A stretch of 64,000 nt of DNA from Lachnospiraceae bacterium (lineage in GTDB: Bacteria > Bacillota > Clostridia > Lachnospirales > Lachnospiraceae). This document shows positions 33,149 through 42,065 of the stretch, piece after piece. Where the stretch lies: assembly GCA_910574745.1 (NCBI GenBank), contig CAJTCE010000005.1, positions 1 through 64,000 of the forward strand. Direction: 5' to 3'. Positions within the stretch are counted from its first letter, which is position 1. The number at the start of each line of letters is the position of its first letter. The position numbers were made by a program, and so were the translations under genes. The notes under the pieces are model-generated. The model searched no databases and was not told the origin of the DNA. It saw only the letters and a program-made list of their open reading frames with translations.

Positions 33149-33790
33149 GTGTCAAAATTCGCAGTCAAAAATATGGAATGCAATATATGCGGCAGGATGA
33201 ATGAAGTGACGATTCTGGCTATGGGAACAAGCGAAGGAACCGCAGATTTGGATTTCAGACCGCCGGAGGTGCGCAGAAGCGCAATGCCTTTATGGGTGCA
33301 TAAGTGCGACTATTGCAGGAATGTGTTTTCCACTACGGACCCTATGCCTGAATATAATGAAAAGTATACGGATTCCAAGGAATATGTCCATTGTGCAGGG
33401 ATTGCGGGGTTAGGCGAAACGGGAAAGCGCTTTGTCAAGCTGGCGTTAATATACCAGCACTGCAAGGAGTACCGGAGGGCGGGGGATGCTTTTCTCTGTG
33501 CCGCATGGGCCTGTGATGATGAAAAAATGGATGTGACGGCAATTGTCTGCAGGAAGCGTGCCCTTACCTGTTATAACGAGGTAGATGTGTCAAAGATTCC
33601 CAAAAGGGAACTGCCGGAGTTAAAGCTGCGGATTGTGGACGTATTGAGAAGAGCCGCTCTTTTTGAAGAGGCGGCCGCCTTTGCGGGACATTTAAAATTC
33701 CGTACGGAGCAATATATCAAAATGCAGGAATTCCAGATTGCTCTGGCAAAAGCCGGAGATAAAAAGTGCTATAAGCTGGAAGATATATAA
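33149..33790 (+). CDS. Zinc-ribbon protein with TPR-like helical region (DUF2225-like)
   Basis: 213 residues from a GTG at 33149, with GGGGAGG 8 nt upstream (better placed than the ATG at 33128). Two CxxC pairs, MECNICGR and KCDYCRNVF, separated by about 40 residues, likely hold one zinc. The remaining helical part (GLGETGKRFVKLALIYQHCKEYRRAGDAFLCAAWACDD onwards) looks like tetratricopeptide-type helices. The layout recalls DUF2225 proteins, but I am not certain of the family. Monocistronic; converges with the gene at 33868. Confidence 0.6.
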   Translation: MSKFAVKNMECNICGRMNEVTILAMGTSEGTADLDFRPPEVRRSAMPLWVHKCDYCRNVFSTTDPMPEYNEKYTDSKEYVHCAGIAGLGETGKRFVKLALIYQHCKEYRRAGDAFLCAAWACDDEKMDVTAIVCRKRALTCYNEVDVSKIPKRELPELKLRIVDVLRRAALFEEAAAFAGHLKFRTEQYIKMQEFQIALAKAGDKKCYKLEDI

Positions 33791-33803
33791 AAGTAATATA
33801 GAA

Positions 33804-33844
33804 ACGATAAAAGAAGCAGGAGCCGGTATATTTCCGGCTCCTGC
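33804..33844 (-). terminator. Terminator of the YeiH-type gene
   Basis: A perfect 11-bp stem, GCAGGAGCCGG/CCGGCTCCTGC (33816-33844). On the reverse strand it is followed by TTCTTTTAT, and it sits 24 bp after the gene's stop. The stem may also block transcription from the converging gene. Confidence 0.8.
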
Positions 33845-33867
33845 GATATTATAGACAAACGTCTGTT

Positions 33868-34899
33868 TTACCAGATGCCCATAACATATTGCATAAGGAG
33901 GCTGGCGGCAGTAACGCCTATCCAGCAGCATAATCCCATGAATATGGGCTTTCCCCCTGTTTTTACCAGCTTTACAATATTGGTGTTTATGCCGATTGCC
34001 GCCATAGCCAGTATAATAAAGAATTTACTCAGTTCCTTTATGGGATTGAATACGGCGGAAGAAATACCCATTCCGCTTGCAACGGTCGTAATAACGGATG
34101 CCAGGACGAAGTAGAGGATGAAAAAAGGGAAGATTTTTTTCATATCCACCTTTCCGTTTCCGGCATCTTTTGCTTTTTTGGTGCGGATGAAAGCCAGAAC
34201 CAGGGTAATGGGAATAATGGCGAGGGTTCTGGTCAGTTTTACGGTTACGGCTTTATCCAGAGTCTGGGAGCCCAATTGGTACATGGCGTCCCAGGTGGAG
34301 GCGGCCGCCGTAACAGAAGAGGTATCGTTGACGGCAGTGCCGGCGAAAATGCCGAAGGCTTCCCCGGATGTGGTATCGAAGCCTAAAAATGTGCCAAACT
34401 GGGGAAACAGCAAAGCCGCTAAAACATTGAAAAAGAATATGACGCTGATTGCCTGGGCCACTTCCTCATCATCCGCATCAATGACAGGGGCCGTAGCCGC
34501 TATGGCGGAGCCGCCGCAGATAGAGGAGCCTATGCCTACCAGGGTGGATATTTTTTCGGGAATGCGCATAACCTTGCACAAAATGTAAGAAATGATCAGG
34601 GACACCCCGATTGTGATCAGAATAATGGGGAGGGACTGTGCGCCGGTCTTTAGGATAACGTTTAAATTTAAACCAAAGCCTAAAAGAATGACTGCCCACT
34701 GGAGTATTTTTTTGGATGTAAATTTAATGCCCGGCTCCAGCCGGGATTTATTTTTTATCAATAAAGTAATGATCATGCCGGCGATAATGGCAATGACCGG
34801 ACCGCCTATCACGGGAAAATGCTTTCCGAGAAACCAGGAGGGAAGAGCGATGGCAAGGCAGAGCAAAATGCCGGGAGAATTCTCTTTTATGATTTTCAT
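33868..34899 (-). CDS. YeiH/UPF0324 family membrane protein (putative exporter)
   Basis: 343 residues with about ten hydrophobic helices. Family segments include PVIAIIAGMIITLLI, QWAVILLGFGLNLN, IGSSICGGSAIAATAPVIDADDEEVA and FAGTAVNDTSSVTAA, all typical of the UPF0324 family annotated as putative sulfate (or related anion) exporters. AGAGGT lies upstream of the ATG. Substrate is inference from annotation of relatives. No linked regulator. Confidence 0.85.
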   Translation of the reverse strand: MKIIKENSPGILLCLAIALPSWFLGKHFPVIGGPVIAIIAGMIITLLIKNKSRLEPGIKFTSKKILQWAVILLGFGLNLNVILKTGAQSLPIILITIGVSLIISYILCKVMRIPEKISTLVGIGSSICGGSAIAATAPVIDADDEEVAQAISVIFFFNVLAALLFPQFGTFLGFDTTSGEAFGIFAGTAVNDTSSVTAAASTWDAMYQLGSQTLDKAVTVKLTRTLAIIPITLVLAFIRTKKAKDAGNGKVDMKKIFPFFILYFVLASVITTVASGMGISSAVFNPIKELSKFFIILAMAAIGINTNIVKLVKTGGKPIFMGLCCWIGVTAASLLMQYVMGIW

Positions 34900-35088
34900 G
34901 GAGTACCTCTTTTCTTTGAATTTTTAGTTGCTTTATCCTTCATTATGCGCATGAACAGCGAATTTTAGTAATGAAAGTTCTCTAATGCATCATAATGGAA
35001 AATGATGGGAATGTAAAGAGGGGACAGATTGTCAGAAAGAAGTGGTAAAAAGCTTCTGAATAATTTGTAATCTGTTGTAATAAGATAG

Positions 35089-35116
35089 TTGACATTTTTG
35101 ATTTATGTGATAGAAT
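35089..35116 (+). promoter_or_regulatory. Promoter of the 35165 lipoprotein gene
   Basis: TTGACA (35089-35094), 16-nt spacer and TAGAAT (35111-35116). The gap 34900-35164 holds nothing else that I recognise. Confidence 0.65.
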
Positions 35117-35164
35117 TTTTATTGGAAATATACAGGTATCAGCCTGTAATGTAGGAGGAAAAAA

Positions 35165-35800
35165 ATGAAGAAGATGAAAAAACTCTTATCCTTAGTCATG
35201 ATAATGGTTCTTGCATTATCATTAGCAGGATGCGGAAGCGACACTGCAAGCCAGCTGTACGGAACATGGTCAACTACTTTTGATCTTTCCGGCATGATCG
35301 AATCTGAACTGGGCAGCGATTTTGAAGGTTTCCATGAGGAATTCGACATTACATTAATGATGGATTTCAATGAGGATGGCACTTTCAAGATGTATGCGGA
35401 TGAAGCAGCTTTAACAGACACATTTAATACATATATTACAAGTCTGGCTTCTTTCGGCACTGATGTAATGTACCAGGAGTTTGAGGATTCCGGTTACAGC
35501 CGTGATGAAATTGATTCCATGTTTTCAGAGCAGTATGGCATGGGCATTGAAGAGTATATGCTCAGCGAGCTTCAGTCAAGCGTTAATATCAATGACCTTG
35601 TAGGCGATATTGAAACAACAGGCGTTTATGAAGCAAAAGGAAATAAGCTCTACATGGACGAAGTTGAAGTATCTTCCAATGTGTATGATTTATTTACCGT
35701 TGAAGGCGATAAGCTGACAATCGATGCTGCCGGAGATGTAGATTCCGAGGAAATTATCGAAGGATTTGACTATCCTTACGTATTCAACAAAGTTCAGTAA
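35165..35800 (+). CDS. Putative lipoprotein, unknown function
   Basis: 211 residues. Signal peptide with lipobox ALSLAGC (lipidated C22). The rest is acidic and Gly/Ser/Asp-rich, opening with QLYGTWSTTFDLSGMIE and MMDFNEDGTFKMYADE, which suggests a small beta-rich (lipocalin-like) fold seen in many Clostridial lipoproteins. AGGAGG precedes the ATG. Own promoter and terminator, so a stand-alone gene. I do not assign a function. Confidence 0.7.
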   Translation: MKKMKKLLSLVMIMVLALSLAGCGSDTASQLYGTWSTTFDLSGMIESELGSDFEGFHEEFDITLMMDFNEDGTFKMYADEAALTDTFNTYITSLASFGTDVMYQEFEDSGYSRDEIDSMFSEQYGMGIEEYMLSELQSSVNINDLVGDIETTGVYEAKGNKLYMDEVEVSSNVYDLFTVEGDKLTIDAAGDVDSEEIIEGFDYPYVFNKVQ

Positions 35801-35831
35801 TTTTTGTTAGGAATAAGAAAAAATGATGAAG

Positions 35832-35886
35832 AAGGCTGCCGCTTTCATGATTTATAAATCGTGAAAGTGACAGCTTCTTTTGTTTA
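35832..35886 (+). terminator. Terminator after the lipoprotein gene
   Basis: A stem of about 18 bp (AAGGCTGCCGCTTTCATGAT pairing with its imperfect complement, G-T pairs allowed) with a short loop, then CTTCTTTTGTTT. Confidence 0.85.
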
Positions 35887-35941
35887 TGGGAAAATTATGA
35901 TAAGATAAATGCATACTATTTTTCGTAAGGGGGCGTCGTCT

Positions 35942-37930
35942 ATGGCATCGGAAAAAGTGACGATTAAACAGATTGCAGAGATGGCAGGGGTTTCCATTGC
36001 AACGGTATCCCATGTTATAAACCGTACCCGGTATGTCAGTCCGGAGCTGGAGGAAAAGGTTCTTCGCATTATGCGGGAAACGGGATATGTCAACAAGCTG
36101 GTGGAAAAAGAACGGAAATTAAAGGTCGGAAGGGAATCGGAGATCATTGCAGTGCTTCCCAATGTAAACAGTACGATTTACAGGGATATGGTTTCACACT
36201 TGAGAAAACTGATCACAGAACAGGGCTATCAGTTTTATGTGGCGATTACCGGGGATGACAAGGGAGAAGAAGAACAGGTTTTGCAGGGGTTGATTACCAA
36301 TAAAAAAGTTGCGGGGATTTTGCAGGTACTGGTCAGTGAGAAGGCGTCCGACTATAAAAAATTGATCGATTCAGGTGTTCCTTTTGTATGTATGGAAAGA
36401 AATACTCTGGGAGAGGGAATTGACGCCGTGGAATTTTGTGACAGGGAAGGGATGTTCAAAGGAACGGATTACCTCTTAAACTGCGGGCATGAAAATATAC
36501 TGCTTCTGCGGGAAAACATGCCAAGCACTACCAGGGATGAGCGTACCAGGGGATTTATGGAGGCTTTAAAAAAGCGTAATCTGAATGTGAATGACGCAGG
36601 CATTGTAGATGTGGATATAGAAAATGAGGATAAAGGATGCCTGACGATTCAGAGGGCGTTGAATAAAATAATTCCCACAGCAGTTATTGCCGGGGGAAAC
36701 CGCCTGACTTTGTATCTGATGAAGGCTATACGGAATCTGGGGATTGAATGCCCGGAAAAGCTTTCCGTTGTGGGATTCGGGGATGAGGGCTGGAGTGAAC
36801 TGGCGGAACCGCGCCTTACGATTTTAAAGTGCGATGTGGAGGGTCTTTGCAGGCAGGCAGTCGCAATGCTTTTTGAGAAAATCAACGTGGGTAAGGTGAT
36901 TTCCGAGCCGAAATATGCGGACATTGAATTAATTGTACGTAAGTCCACAAAGATGCTGGAAAACGGGCCCGGAGGAGAAATGGCTGCATCTTCGGACAGC
37001 ATTTTGTTGAGCCGGGATGAGAAGAAAAAGCTGCGTAACGGACATTACCGGGTTGCCATTTCCTTTCACTATACCGGTACGGCTTGGGCGGAGCTTCATG
37101 AAAAAGGAATCCGCGATGAACTGGAGAAATATGGAATTGATGTCATTTCCGTCATGGACGCACATTTTGATTCCAAGCTGCAAAACGCACAGCTGGAAGG
37201 AATAAAGCTCCAAAAGCCGGATGCGGTCATTGCGATTCCTACCGATGACAAAGAAACATCCGGGAGGTTTATGGAATTGTCGGAAGTGACAAAGCTGGTT
37301 TTCTTAAGTAATATTCCGGAAAATCTGGGTAAACAGCATTATGTTTCTTGTGTGTCGGTTAATGAATGGGAAAACGGAACCAATGCGGGAAGGATGATGG
37401 GAGAATATTTTAAAGACAAGCCTAAGGTAAAGGCAGGGTTTCTCGTCCACGGCGCTATTTTTTACGGTACCAGGGTCAGGGATACGGCGGCTGTAAAAGT
37501 AATACAGGAAAATTATAAAAACATTGAGATCGTGGCGACCAGAGGCTTTGGACAGATTGAAAATACTTATCAGCTCTGTAAGGAGGTTCTTTTGGCTTAC
37601 CCGGAAATAGAGACGCTCTATATCAGCTGGGACAGGCCTGCCCTTCTTGCCATTAAGGCATTAAAGGAAATGGGAAGAGAGGATGTGGCGGTATTTACCA
37701 CGGATCTGGATTATGAAATCGCAATGTGCATGGAGGATGGAATTGTAAAAGGCTTAAGCACCCAGCGTCCGTATGAACAGGGACAGGCGGTTGCCCTTGT
37801 GGCGGCAAAATCACTGGTCAGTGAAGGACTTCCCAAGTATGTGGGAGTACAGCCTTATGTGGTTGAGGAAAGAGAACTGCGCCATGCGTGGAAGGATATT
37901 TTTCATGAGCCGATGCCGGAGAAACGGTAG
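35942..37930 (+). CDS. LacI-type regulator with two tandem sugar-binding domains
   Basis: 662 residues, about twice the size of a normal LacI protein. The N-terminal HTH (VTIKQIAEMAGVSIATVSHVINRTRYVS, about 5-55) is canonical. A first periplasmic-binding-like domain spans about 65-335 (SEIIAVLPN, GILQVL, AGGNRLTLYLMKAIRNLGIECPEKLSVVGFGDEGW). After a linker, a second binding domain spans about 375-640 (YRVAISFHYTGTAWAELHEKGI, PDAVIAIPTDD, VAVFTTDLDYEIA), resembling RbsB-type sugar receptors. The start at MASEK is favoured by GGGGG 8 nt upstream. Three palindromes with a central CG lie before the next gene, an importer operon, and are its likely operators. Two effector pockets suggest two signals are combined. 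Confidence 0.88.
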   Translation: MASEKVTIKQIAEMAGVSIATVSHVINRTRYVSPELEEKVLRIMRETGYVNKLVEKERKLKVGRESEIIAVLPNVNSTIYRDMVSHLRKLITEQGYQFYVAITGDDKGEEEQVLQGLITNKKVAGILQVLVSEKASDYKKLIDSGVPFVCMERNTLGEGIDAVEFCDREGMFKGTDYLLNCGHENILLLRENMPSTTRDERTRGFMEALKKRNLNVNDAGIVDVDIENEDKGCLTIQRALNKIIPTAVIAGGNRLTLYLMKAIRNLGIECPEKLSVVGFGDEGWSELAEPRLTILKCDVEGLCRQAVAMLFEKINVGKVISEPKYADIELIVRKSTKMLENGPGGEMAASSDSILLSRDEKKKLRNGHYRVAISFHYTGTAWAELHEKGIRDELEKYGIDVISVMDAHFDSKLQNAQLEGIKLQKPDAVIAIPTDDKETSGRFMELSEVTKLVFLSNIPENLGKQHYVSCVSVNEWENGTNAGRMMGEYFKDKPKVKAGFLVHGAIFYGTRVRDTAAVKVIQENYKNIEIVATRGFGQIENTYQLCKEVLLAYPEIETLYISWDRPALLAIKALKEMGREDVAVFTTDLDYEIAMCMEDGIVKGLSTQRPYEQGQAVALVAAKSLVSEGLPKYVGVQPYVVEERELRHAWKDIFHEPMPEKR

Positions 37931-37977
37931 CATGGTCTAAAGAATAAATAAGAAAAAGAGCATACAGATAAAGCTGT

Positions 37978-38028
37978 AATTTGAGAGTAAGCCAAAAGGC
38001 CGGGACAGATTACGGCTTTTTTTGTGGG
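37978..38028 (+). terminator. Probable terminator after the LacI-type gene
   Basis: AAGCC...GGCTT and GCCG...CGGC can pair just before a run of seven T. The stem is short, so moderate confidence. The rest of the 37931-38349 gap holds the promoter and operators listed separately. Confidence 0.5.
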
Positions 38029-38098
38029 ATTTGCAGGATTTTGACAAAGGCTTGATGAAGGAAACGGCTAAGCTTTCATACTTAAAAAACATATAGAA

Positions 38099-38112
38099 AA
38101 TTTACGTAAATT
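38099..38112. promoter_or_regulatory. Palindromic operator 1 (LacI-type)
   Basis: AATTTACGTAAATT, a perfect 14-bp palindrome with central CG. Its centre is 126 bp from operator 2, close to 12 helical turns, which would allow looping. Confidence 0.65.
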
Positions 38113-38198
38113 ATTTGAAATACATTGTGGTTTTGTAAAAACAGACGGATGGAAATTGTGCAATGCGACGAAATGAAGTTGAAAAACAGGAAAGAATA

Positions 38199-38227
38199 TT
38201 GACACAAATGTACAACTGTGATAGTTT
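38199..38227 (+). promoter_or_regulatory. Promoter of the importer operon
   Basis: Perfect TTGACA (38199-38204); the -10 is weak (TAGTTT at 38222-38227, 17-nt spacer). Operator 2 begins at the -10, so a bound repressor would block it. Confidence 0.5.
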
Positions 38228-38236
38228 TTACGTAAA
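38227..38236. promoter_or_regulatory. Palindromic operator 2 (LacI-type)
   Basis: TTTACGTAAA overlapping the promoter's -10/start region; 33 bp centre to centre from operator 3. Confidence 0.65.
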
Positions 38237-38257
38237 CAAAGAAACAAAACGATTTGA

Positions 38258-38271
38258 TTTTTACGTAAAAA
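38258..38271. promoter_or_regulatory. Palindromic operator 3 (LacI-type)
   Basis: TTTTTACGTAAAAA, perfect 14-bp palindrome downstream of the promoter and about 80 bp before the binding-protein start. Confidence 0.65.
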
Positions 38272-38349
38272 ACCGGTTGCAGATTGTTTTGTATAAATAC
38301 CATCACTTTGTTGGAAGAATAATAAAAAATACAAATGGAGGAAAAGGTT

Positions 38350-39414
38350 ATGAGAAAACTAAGAAAACTTTTAGCAATGGGTGTAGTTTTGAGCATGTTA
38401 ATGGGACTTCTGGCAGGATGCAGCGCGCCGGCTGAGAGCGGAAGCACAACCGGAGGAAGCGCACCTGAAACAGAAAACGCAGCGGATGAAGGAAATGTGC
38501 AAGAGGAGGACAGCACAGCAGATGAAGGAAATGCTGCAGATTCCGATTTATCATTTGCATTTTGTACCAATACATTGAACAATACCTTCCAAAGCTCCAT
38601 TGATAGCAAATTAAGAGAGCTTTGTGAAGCAAACGGTATTTCTTACACCTGCTTAGACCCCGACTATGATATAAACACACAGTTAAGCCAGCTTTCCGAT
38701 GTGGCAGTCGGCGGGTATGACGCGGTATTCATCATTCCCGTGGATTCGGCAGGAATCACAGCAGGTCTTGCAGAGATTCAGAGCGCAGGCATTCCGGTAT
38801 TCAATGTTGATACGGCGGTTGTGGATGAAGATATTGAAAATTTCGTTACCCTGTTTGTAGGAACCAACGCATATATGGCAGGCGAGCTGGTGGGAGAGCA
38901 GATGGCAAAGGATTATCCTGACGGAGGAAAAATCGCAATCCTGGATTTCCCTTCCAATGAAAGCTGCGTAGACCGTGTCAACGGATTCCTGGCAGGTCTT
39001 GGCGACAATAAAGATAAATTTGAAATCGTGGCACAACAGGATGGCGAGGCTGCTTTAGATGCATCTCTGGCTCTGGCTGACGATATTATCATTGCAAATC
39101 CTGAACTGGATGCTTTCTTTTGCATCAATGATCCTTCCGCATTGGGAGCTGCAGCATCCATTAAGGCTGCGAATAAAACCGGACAAATCGGCGTATACAG
39201 CATTGACGCTTCCCCTGACGGAAAGCAGGCGTTGTTAGACGGCGAATTTACAGCAGTTGCTGCGCAGGTTCCTCTTCAGATTGCGGAATATTCCTTTGAG
39301 GAAGCGATGAAATTTTTAAAGGGACAGGGAAGCATTACAGAAAAGAAGGTTTATCTGGATTCCCACCTTGTATTAGAGGATGAAGCAAAAGAAACCATCA
39401 ATGACTGGCAGTAA
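38350..39414 (+). CDS. Ribose-type sugar-binding lipoprotein of the ABC importer
   Basis: 354 residues from the ATG at 38350 (GGAGG upstream). Signal peptide with lipobox GLLAGC; an acidic linker of about 50 residues; then a Peripla_BP_4 (RbsB-like) domain: FAFCTNTLNNTFQSSID, GGYDAVFIIPVDSAGI, IAILDFPSNESCVDRVNGF, AFFCINDPSALGAAASIKA and GVYSIDASPDGKQALLDG. First gene of binding protein-ATPase-permease. With a GH32 enzyme and sugar kinase downstream, fructose or a fructoside is the likely ligand (inference). Confidence 0.9.
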   Translation: MRKLRKLLAMGVVLSMLMGLLAGCSAPAESGSTTGGSAPETENAADEGNVQEEDSTADEGNAADSDLSFAFCTNTLNNTFQSSIDSKLRELCEANGISYTCLDPDYDINTQLSQLSDVAVGGYDAVFIIPVDSAGITAGLAEIQSAGIPVFNVDTAVVDEDIENFVTLFVGTNAYMAGELVGEQMAKDYPDGGKIAILDFPSNESCVDRVNGFLAGLGDNKDKFEIVAQQDGEAALDASLALADDIIIANPELDAFFCINDPSALGAAASIKAANKTGQIGVYSIDASPDGKQALLDGEFTAVAAQVPLQIAEYSFEEAMKFLKGQGSITEKKVYLDSHLVLEDEAKETINDWQ

Positions 39415-39487
39415 TTGATATAAGGAAATACGATATTACACTGTGGCGCCGGCTGCAGTGTAATATCCGTATACAAGGAGGTTATAT

Positions 39488-40987
39488 ATGGGACAGACAG
39501 TTCTGGAAATGATAGGAATTAAAAAGAGCTTTTCTGGAATCTATGCCTTAAGCGGAATTGACTTTCGTTTAGAGCAGGGCGAAGTACATGCGCTGCTTGG
39601 AGAAAACGGAGCGGGAAAATCAACATTGATCAAAGTGCTTGGCGGGATATACCAGCCGGATGAAGGAACCATTAAAATCCGGGGCAAAGAAGTGAAGATA
39701 AACGGAGTTTTGGCAGCGCAGGAAAACGGAGTCGGCATTATACATCAGGAAATTGTGCTGGTGCCCTATTTAAGCGTTGCGCAGAATCTGTTTCTTGGAC
39801 GCGAGATCAAGACAAAATACGGAACTGTGGATAAGGAGGAAATGAACAAAAGAGCAACGGAAATGATTGCTTCTCTGGGCGTAAAAATTGAAGCGGATAC
39901 CCTCGTGGAAAATCTGACCATTGCACAGCAGCAGATGGTGGAAATCGTAAAAGCGGTTTCCTTTAACGGAAATATTATTGTTATGGATGAGCCCACGTCC
40001 TCCCTCTCAAATGAAGAGGTAGAGCAGCTGTTTGTGATCATTGAGGAGTTAAAGAAGAAACAGGTAAGCATGATCTACATTTCCCACAGGATGGAAGAGC
40101 TGTTTAGAATTTCCGACAGGGTAACGGTTATCAGGGACGGAAGCTACGTGGGAACCAGACAGACAAGCGAGACAAATCCCAACGAGCTGGTTGCCATGAT
40201 GGTAGGCCGGGATTTGAAAAGCTTTTATACCAGGGACTATTGTGATTTGGAGAAAGCTCCTGTGGCGTTAAAGGTAGAAGGACTTACCCAGAAAGGGGTA
40301 TTTGAAAATGTGGGATTCGAAGTCCACAAAGGCGAAATTCTCGGATTTGCGGGATTGGTAGGCGCCGGACGGAGTGAAATCATGGAGAGTATTTTCGGGG
40401 CCCGTAAAGATGTTACGGGGGATGTATATCTCCACGGAAAAAAGGTAAGGTTTAAAAATCCCATGGAAGCCATTAAAGCGGGAATTGCCCTTGTTCCCGA
40501 AGACAGGAAAAAGCAGGGGCTTGTACTGGGTAACAGCGTTTCTTTTAATATGACGCTTTCTTCCCTGCGGTTTTATATGAGCGGGATTGCAATCAGTGAA
40601 AAAAAGAGGAAAAAGGTTGTTTCTGAATATTCGTCCATGCTGAGGCTTAAGGCGGCGTCGCCGGAGGTTGAAGCGGGAAGCCTTTCCGGCGGAAACCAGC
40701 AGAAGGTGGTTTTGGGGAAATGGCTTGCAACAAAGCCGGATGTACTGATTTTAGACGAGCCTACCCGAGGCGTGGATGTCAATGCCAAATTTGAAATTTA
40801 CACAGTGATCAATGAGCTGGCAAAACAGGGGATAGCCATTGTAATGGTATCCAGCGAGCTTCCGGAGATCATTAATATGTGCGATAACGTCTGTGTTGTC
40901 CGGGGCGGAAAGCTGGTAGGAAAATTATCCAGAGACGAATTAACGCAGGAAGAAATTATGAAATATGCTGCAGGAGGGATTGATTAA
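39488..40987 (+). CDS. Sugar ABC transporter ATP-binding protein (RbsA type)
   Basis: 499 residues with two fused ABC domains. The first has Walker A GENGAGKST, signature LTIAQQQMVE and Walker B IIVMDEPTSSLS. The second has the usual degenerate P-loop GLVGAGRSE but a good signature LSGGNQQKV and Walker B VLILDEPTRGVD. This is the standard RbsA/MglA/FrcA design. Its stop overlaps the permease start (ATG at 40987). Confidence 0.93.
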   Translation: MGQTVLEMIGIKKSFSGIYALSGIDFRLEQGEVHALLGENGAGKSTLIKVLGGIYQPDEGTIKIRGKEVKINGVLAAQENGVGIIHQEIVLVPYLSVAQNLFLGREIKTKYGTVDKEEMNKRATEMIASLGVKIEADTLVENLTIAQQQMVEIVKAVSFNGNIIVMDEPTSSLSNEEVEQLFVIIEELKKKQVSMIYISHRMEELFRISDRVTVIRDGSYVGTRQTSETNPNELVAMMVGRDLKSFYTRDYCDLEKAPVALKVEGLTQKGVFENVGFEVHKGEILGFAGLVGAGRSEIMESIFGARKDVTGDVYLHGKKVRFKNPMEAIKAGIALVPEDRKKQGLVLGNSVSFNMTLSSLRFYMSGIAISEKKRKKVVSEYSSMLRLKAASPEVEAGSLSGGNQQKVVLGKWLATKPDVLILDEPTRGVDVNAKFEIYTVINELAKQGIAIVMVSSELPEIINMCDNVCVVRGGKLVGKLSRDELTQEEIMKYAAGGID

Positions 40988-41997
40988 TGATGAGTGAAAA
41001 CAAAAAGAAATCCGTGGTACTGAACAATCCGGTCGTGAATATGTTTCGAAATAATATCGGTATTGTAGTGGTATTGCTTATTATGTGCATTATTATATCC
41101 ATTACAACAGATAAATTTTTGACAGCGGCAAATGTTGTTTCCGTATTGAGACAGATTTCCATTAATACATATATTGCATTGGGGATGACCTTGATCATCA
41201 TATTGGGACACATTGACTTGTCTGTAGGCGCCATTGTTGCCATGAGCGGTACTTTGACTGTGGGCTTTATCGTCAATCAGGGAATGCCTGTTCCTTTAGC
41301 CATTATTCTGGGCATCTTGATCGGCGTTTTAACAGGCTTTGTCAGCGGTTTTATAGTATCCCGTTTCCGGGTGCCGGCATTCATTATTACCATGGCAATG
41401 ATGAATGTGGCAAACGGCGTGGCCTATGTATATTCCGGCGGACAGTCAACCCGTATTACAAATGAATTTTTCAGCGCTATCGGTATGGGATATTTGTTTA
41501 AGGTAATTCCGTTGCCGGTAATTTATATGGTTATTTTAATCATTGTTATCAGCTTTGTATTAAACAAAACCAAATTCGGAACTTATGTATATGCCATTGG
41601 CGGCAACCGTGAATCCGCAAGGCTTTCCGGCGTTCCCATCAAAAAAGTGGAAATTATCGTCTTTACCCTTTCCGGTTTTTTGTCGGCCTTTGCGGGGCTG
41701 GTGCTGTGTTCGAGAATGTATTCGGGACAGCCCTCTGTAGGAGGCGGCTATGAACTGGACGCCATTGCGGCGTGTGTACTTGGAGGCACCTCCATGTCAG
41801 GCGGAAAAGGACGAATCAGCGGCACGGTATTCGGCGCACTGGTAATCGGAATTATTTCCAACGGTTTAAATTTGATCGGCATCAGCTCCTACTGGCAGTT
41901 GATCATTAAAGGTCTGATCATTGCCTGCGCGGTACTTTTAGATGTACAAAAAGGTAAGCTTAGTAATTTAAAGAAAAAGAAAGCGACAGCGGAATAG
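40987..41997 (+). CDS. Sugar ABC transporter permease (RbsC type)
   Basis: 336 residues with about eight to ten helices. ALGMTLIIILGHIDLSVGAI is the diagnostic RbsC/FrcC segment, and GGYELDAIAACVLGGTSMSGGKGRISGTVFG the coupling region. Two consecutive ATG codons open the gene; either could be used. Forms the channel with the preceding ATPase. Confidence 0.93.
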   Translation: MMSENKKKSVVLNNPVVNMFRNNIGIVVVLLIMCIIISITTDKFLTAANVVSVLRQISINTYIALGMTLIIILGHIDLSVGAIVAMSGTLTVGFIVNQGMPVPLAIILGILIGVLTGFVSGFIVSRFRVPAFIITMAMMNVANGVAYVYSGGQSTRITNEFFSAIGMGYLFKVIPLPVIYMVILIIVISFVLNKTKFGTYVYAIGGNRESARLSGVPIKKVEIIVFTLSGFLSAFAGLVLCSRMYSGQPSVGGGYELDAIAACVLGGTSMSGGKGRISGTVFGALVIGIISNGLNLIGISSYWQLIIKGLIIACAVLLDVQKGKLSNLKKKKATAE

Positions 41998-42065
41998 GTT
42001 TATCCGCATAAGAAAATGAAGAAAGGAAAGTGGTCTGTCAATCAGGCACTTAAGGGATAAAGGTT

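Noticed and set aside
38238..38256. cre (CcpA) site in the fructoside promoter region
   Set aside because: The best match, ACAAAACGATTTGA, has three mismatches at conserved positions.
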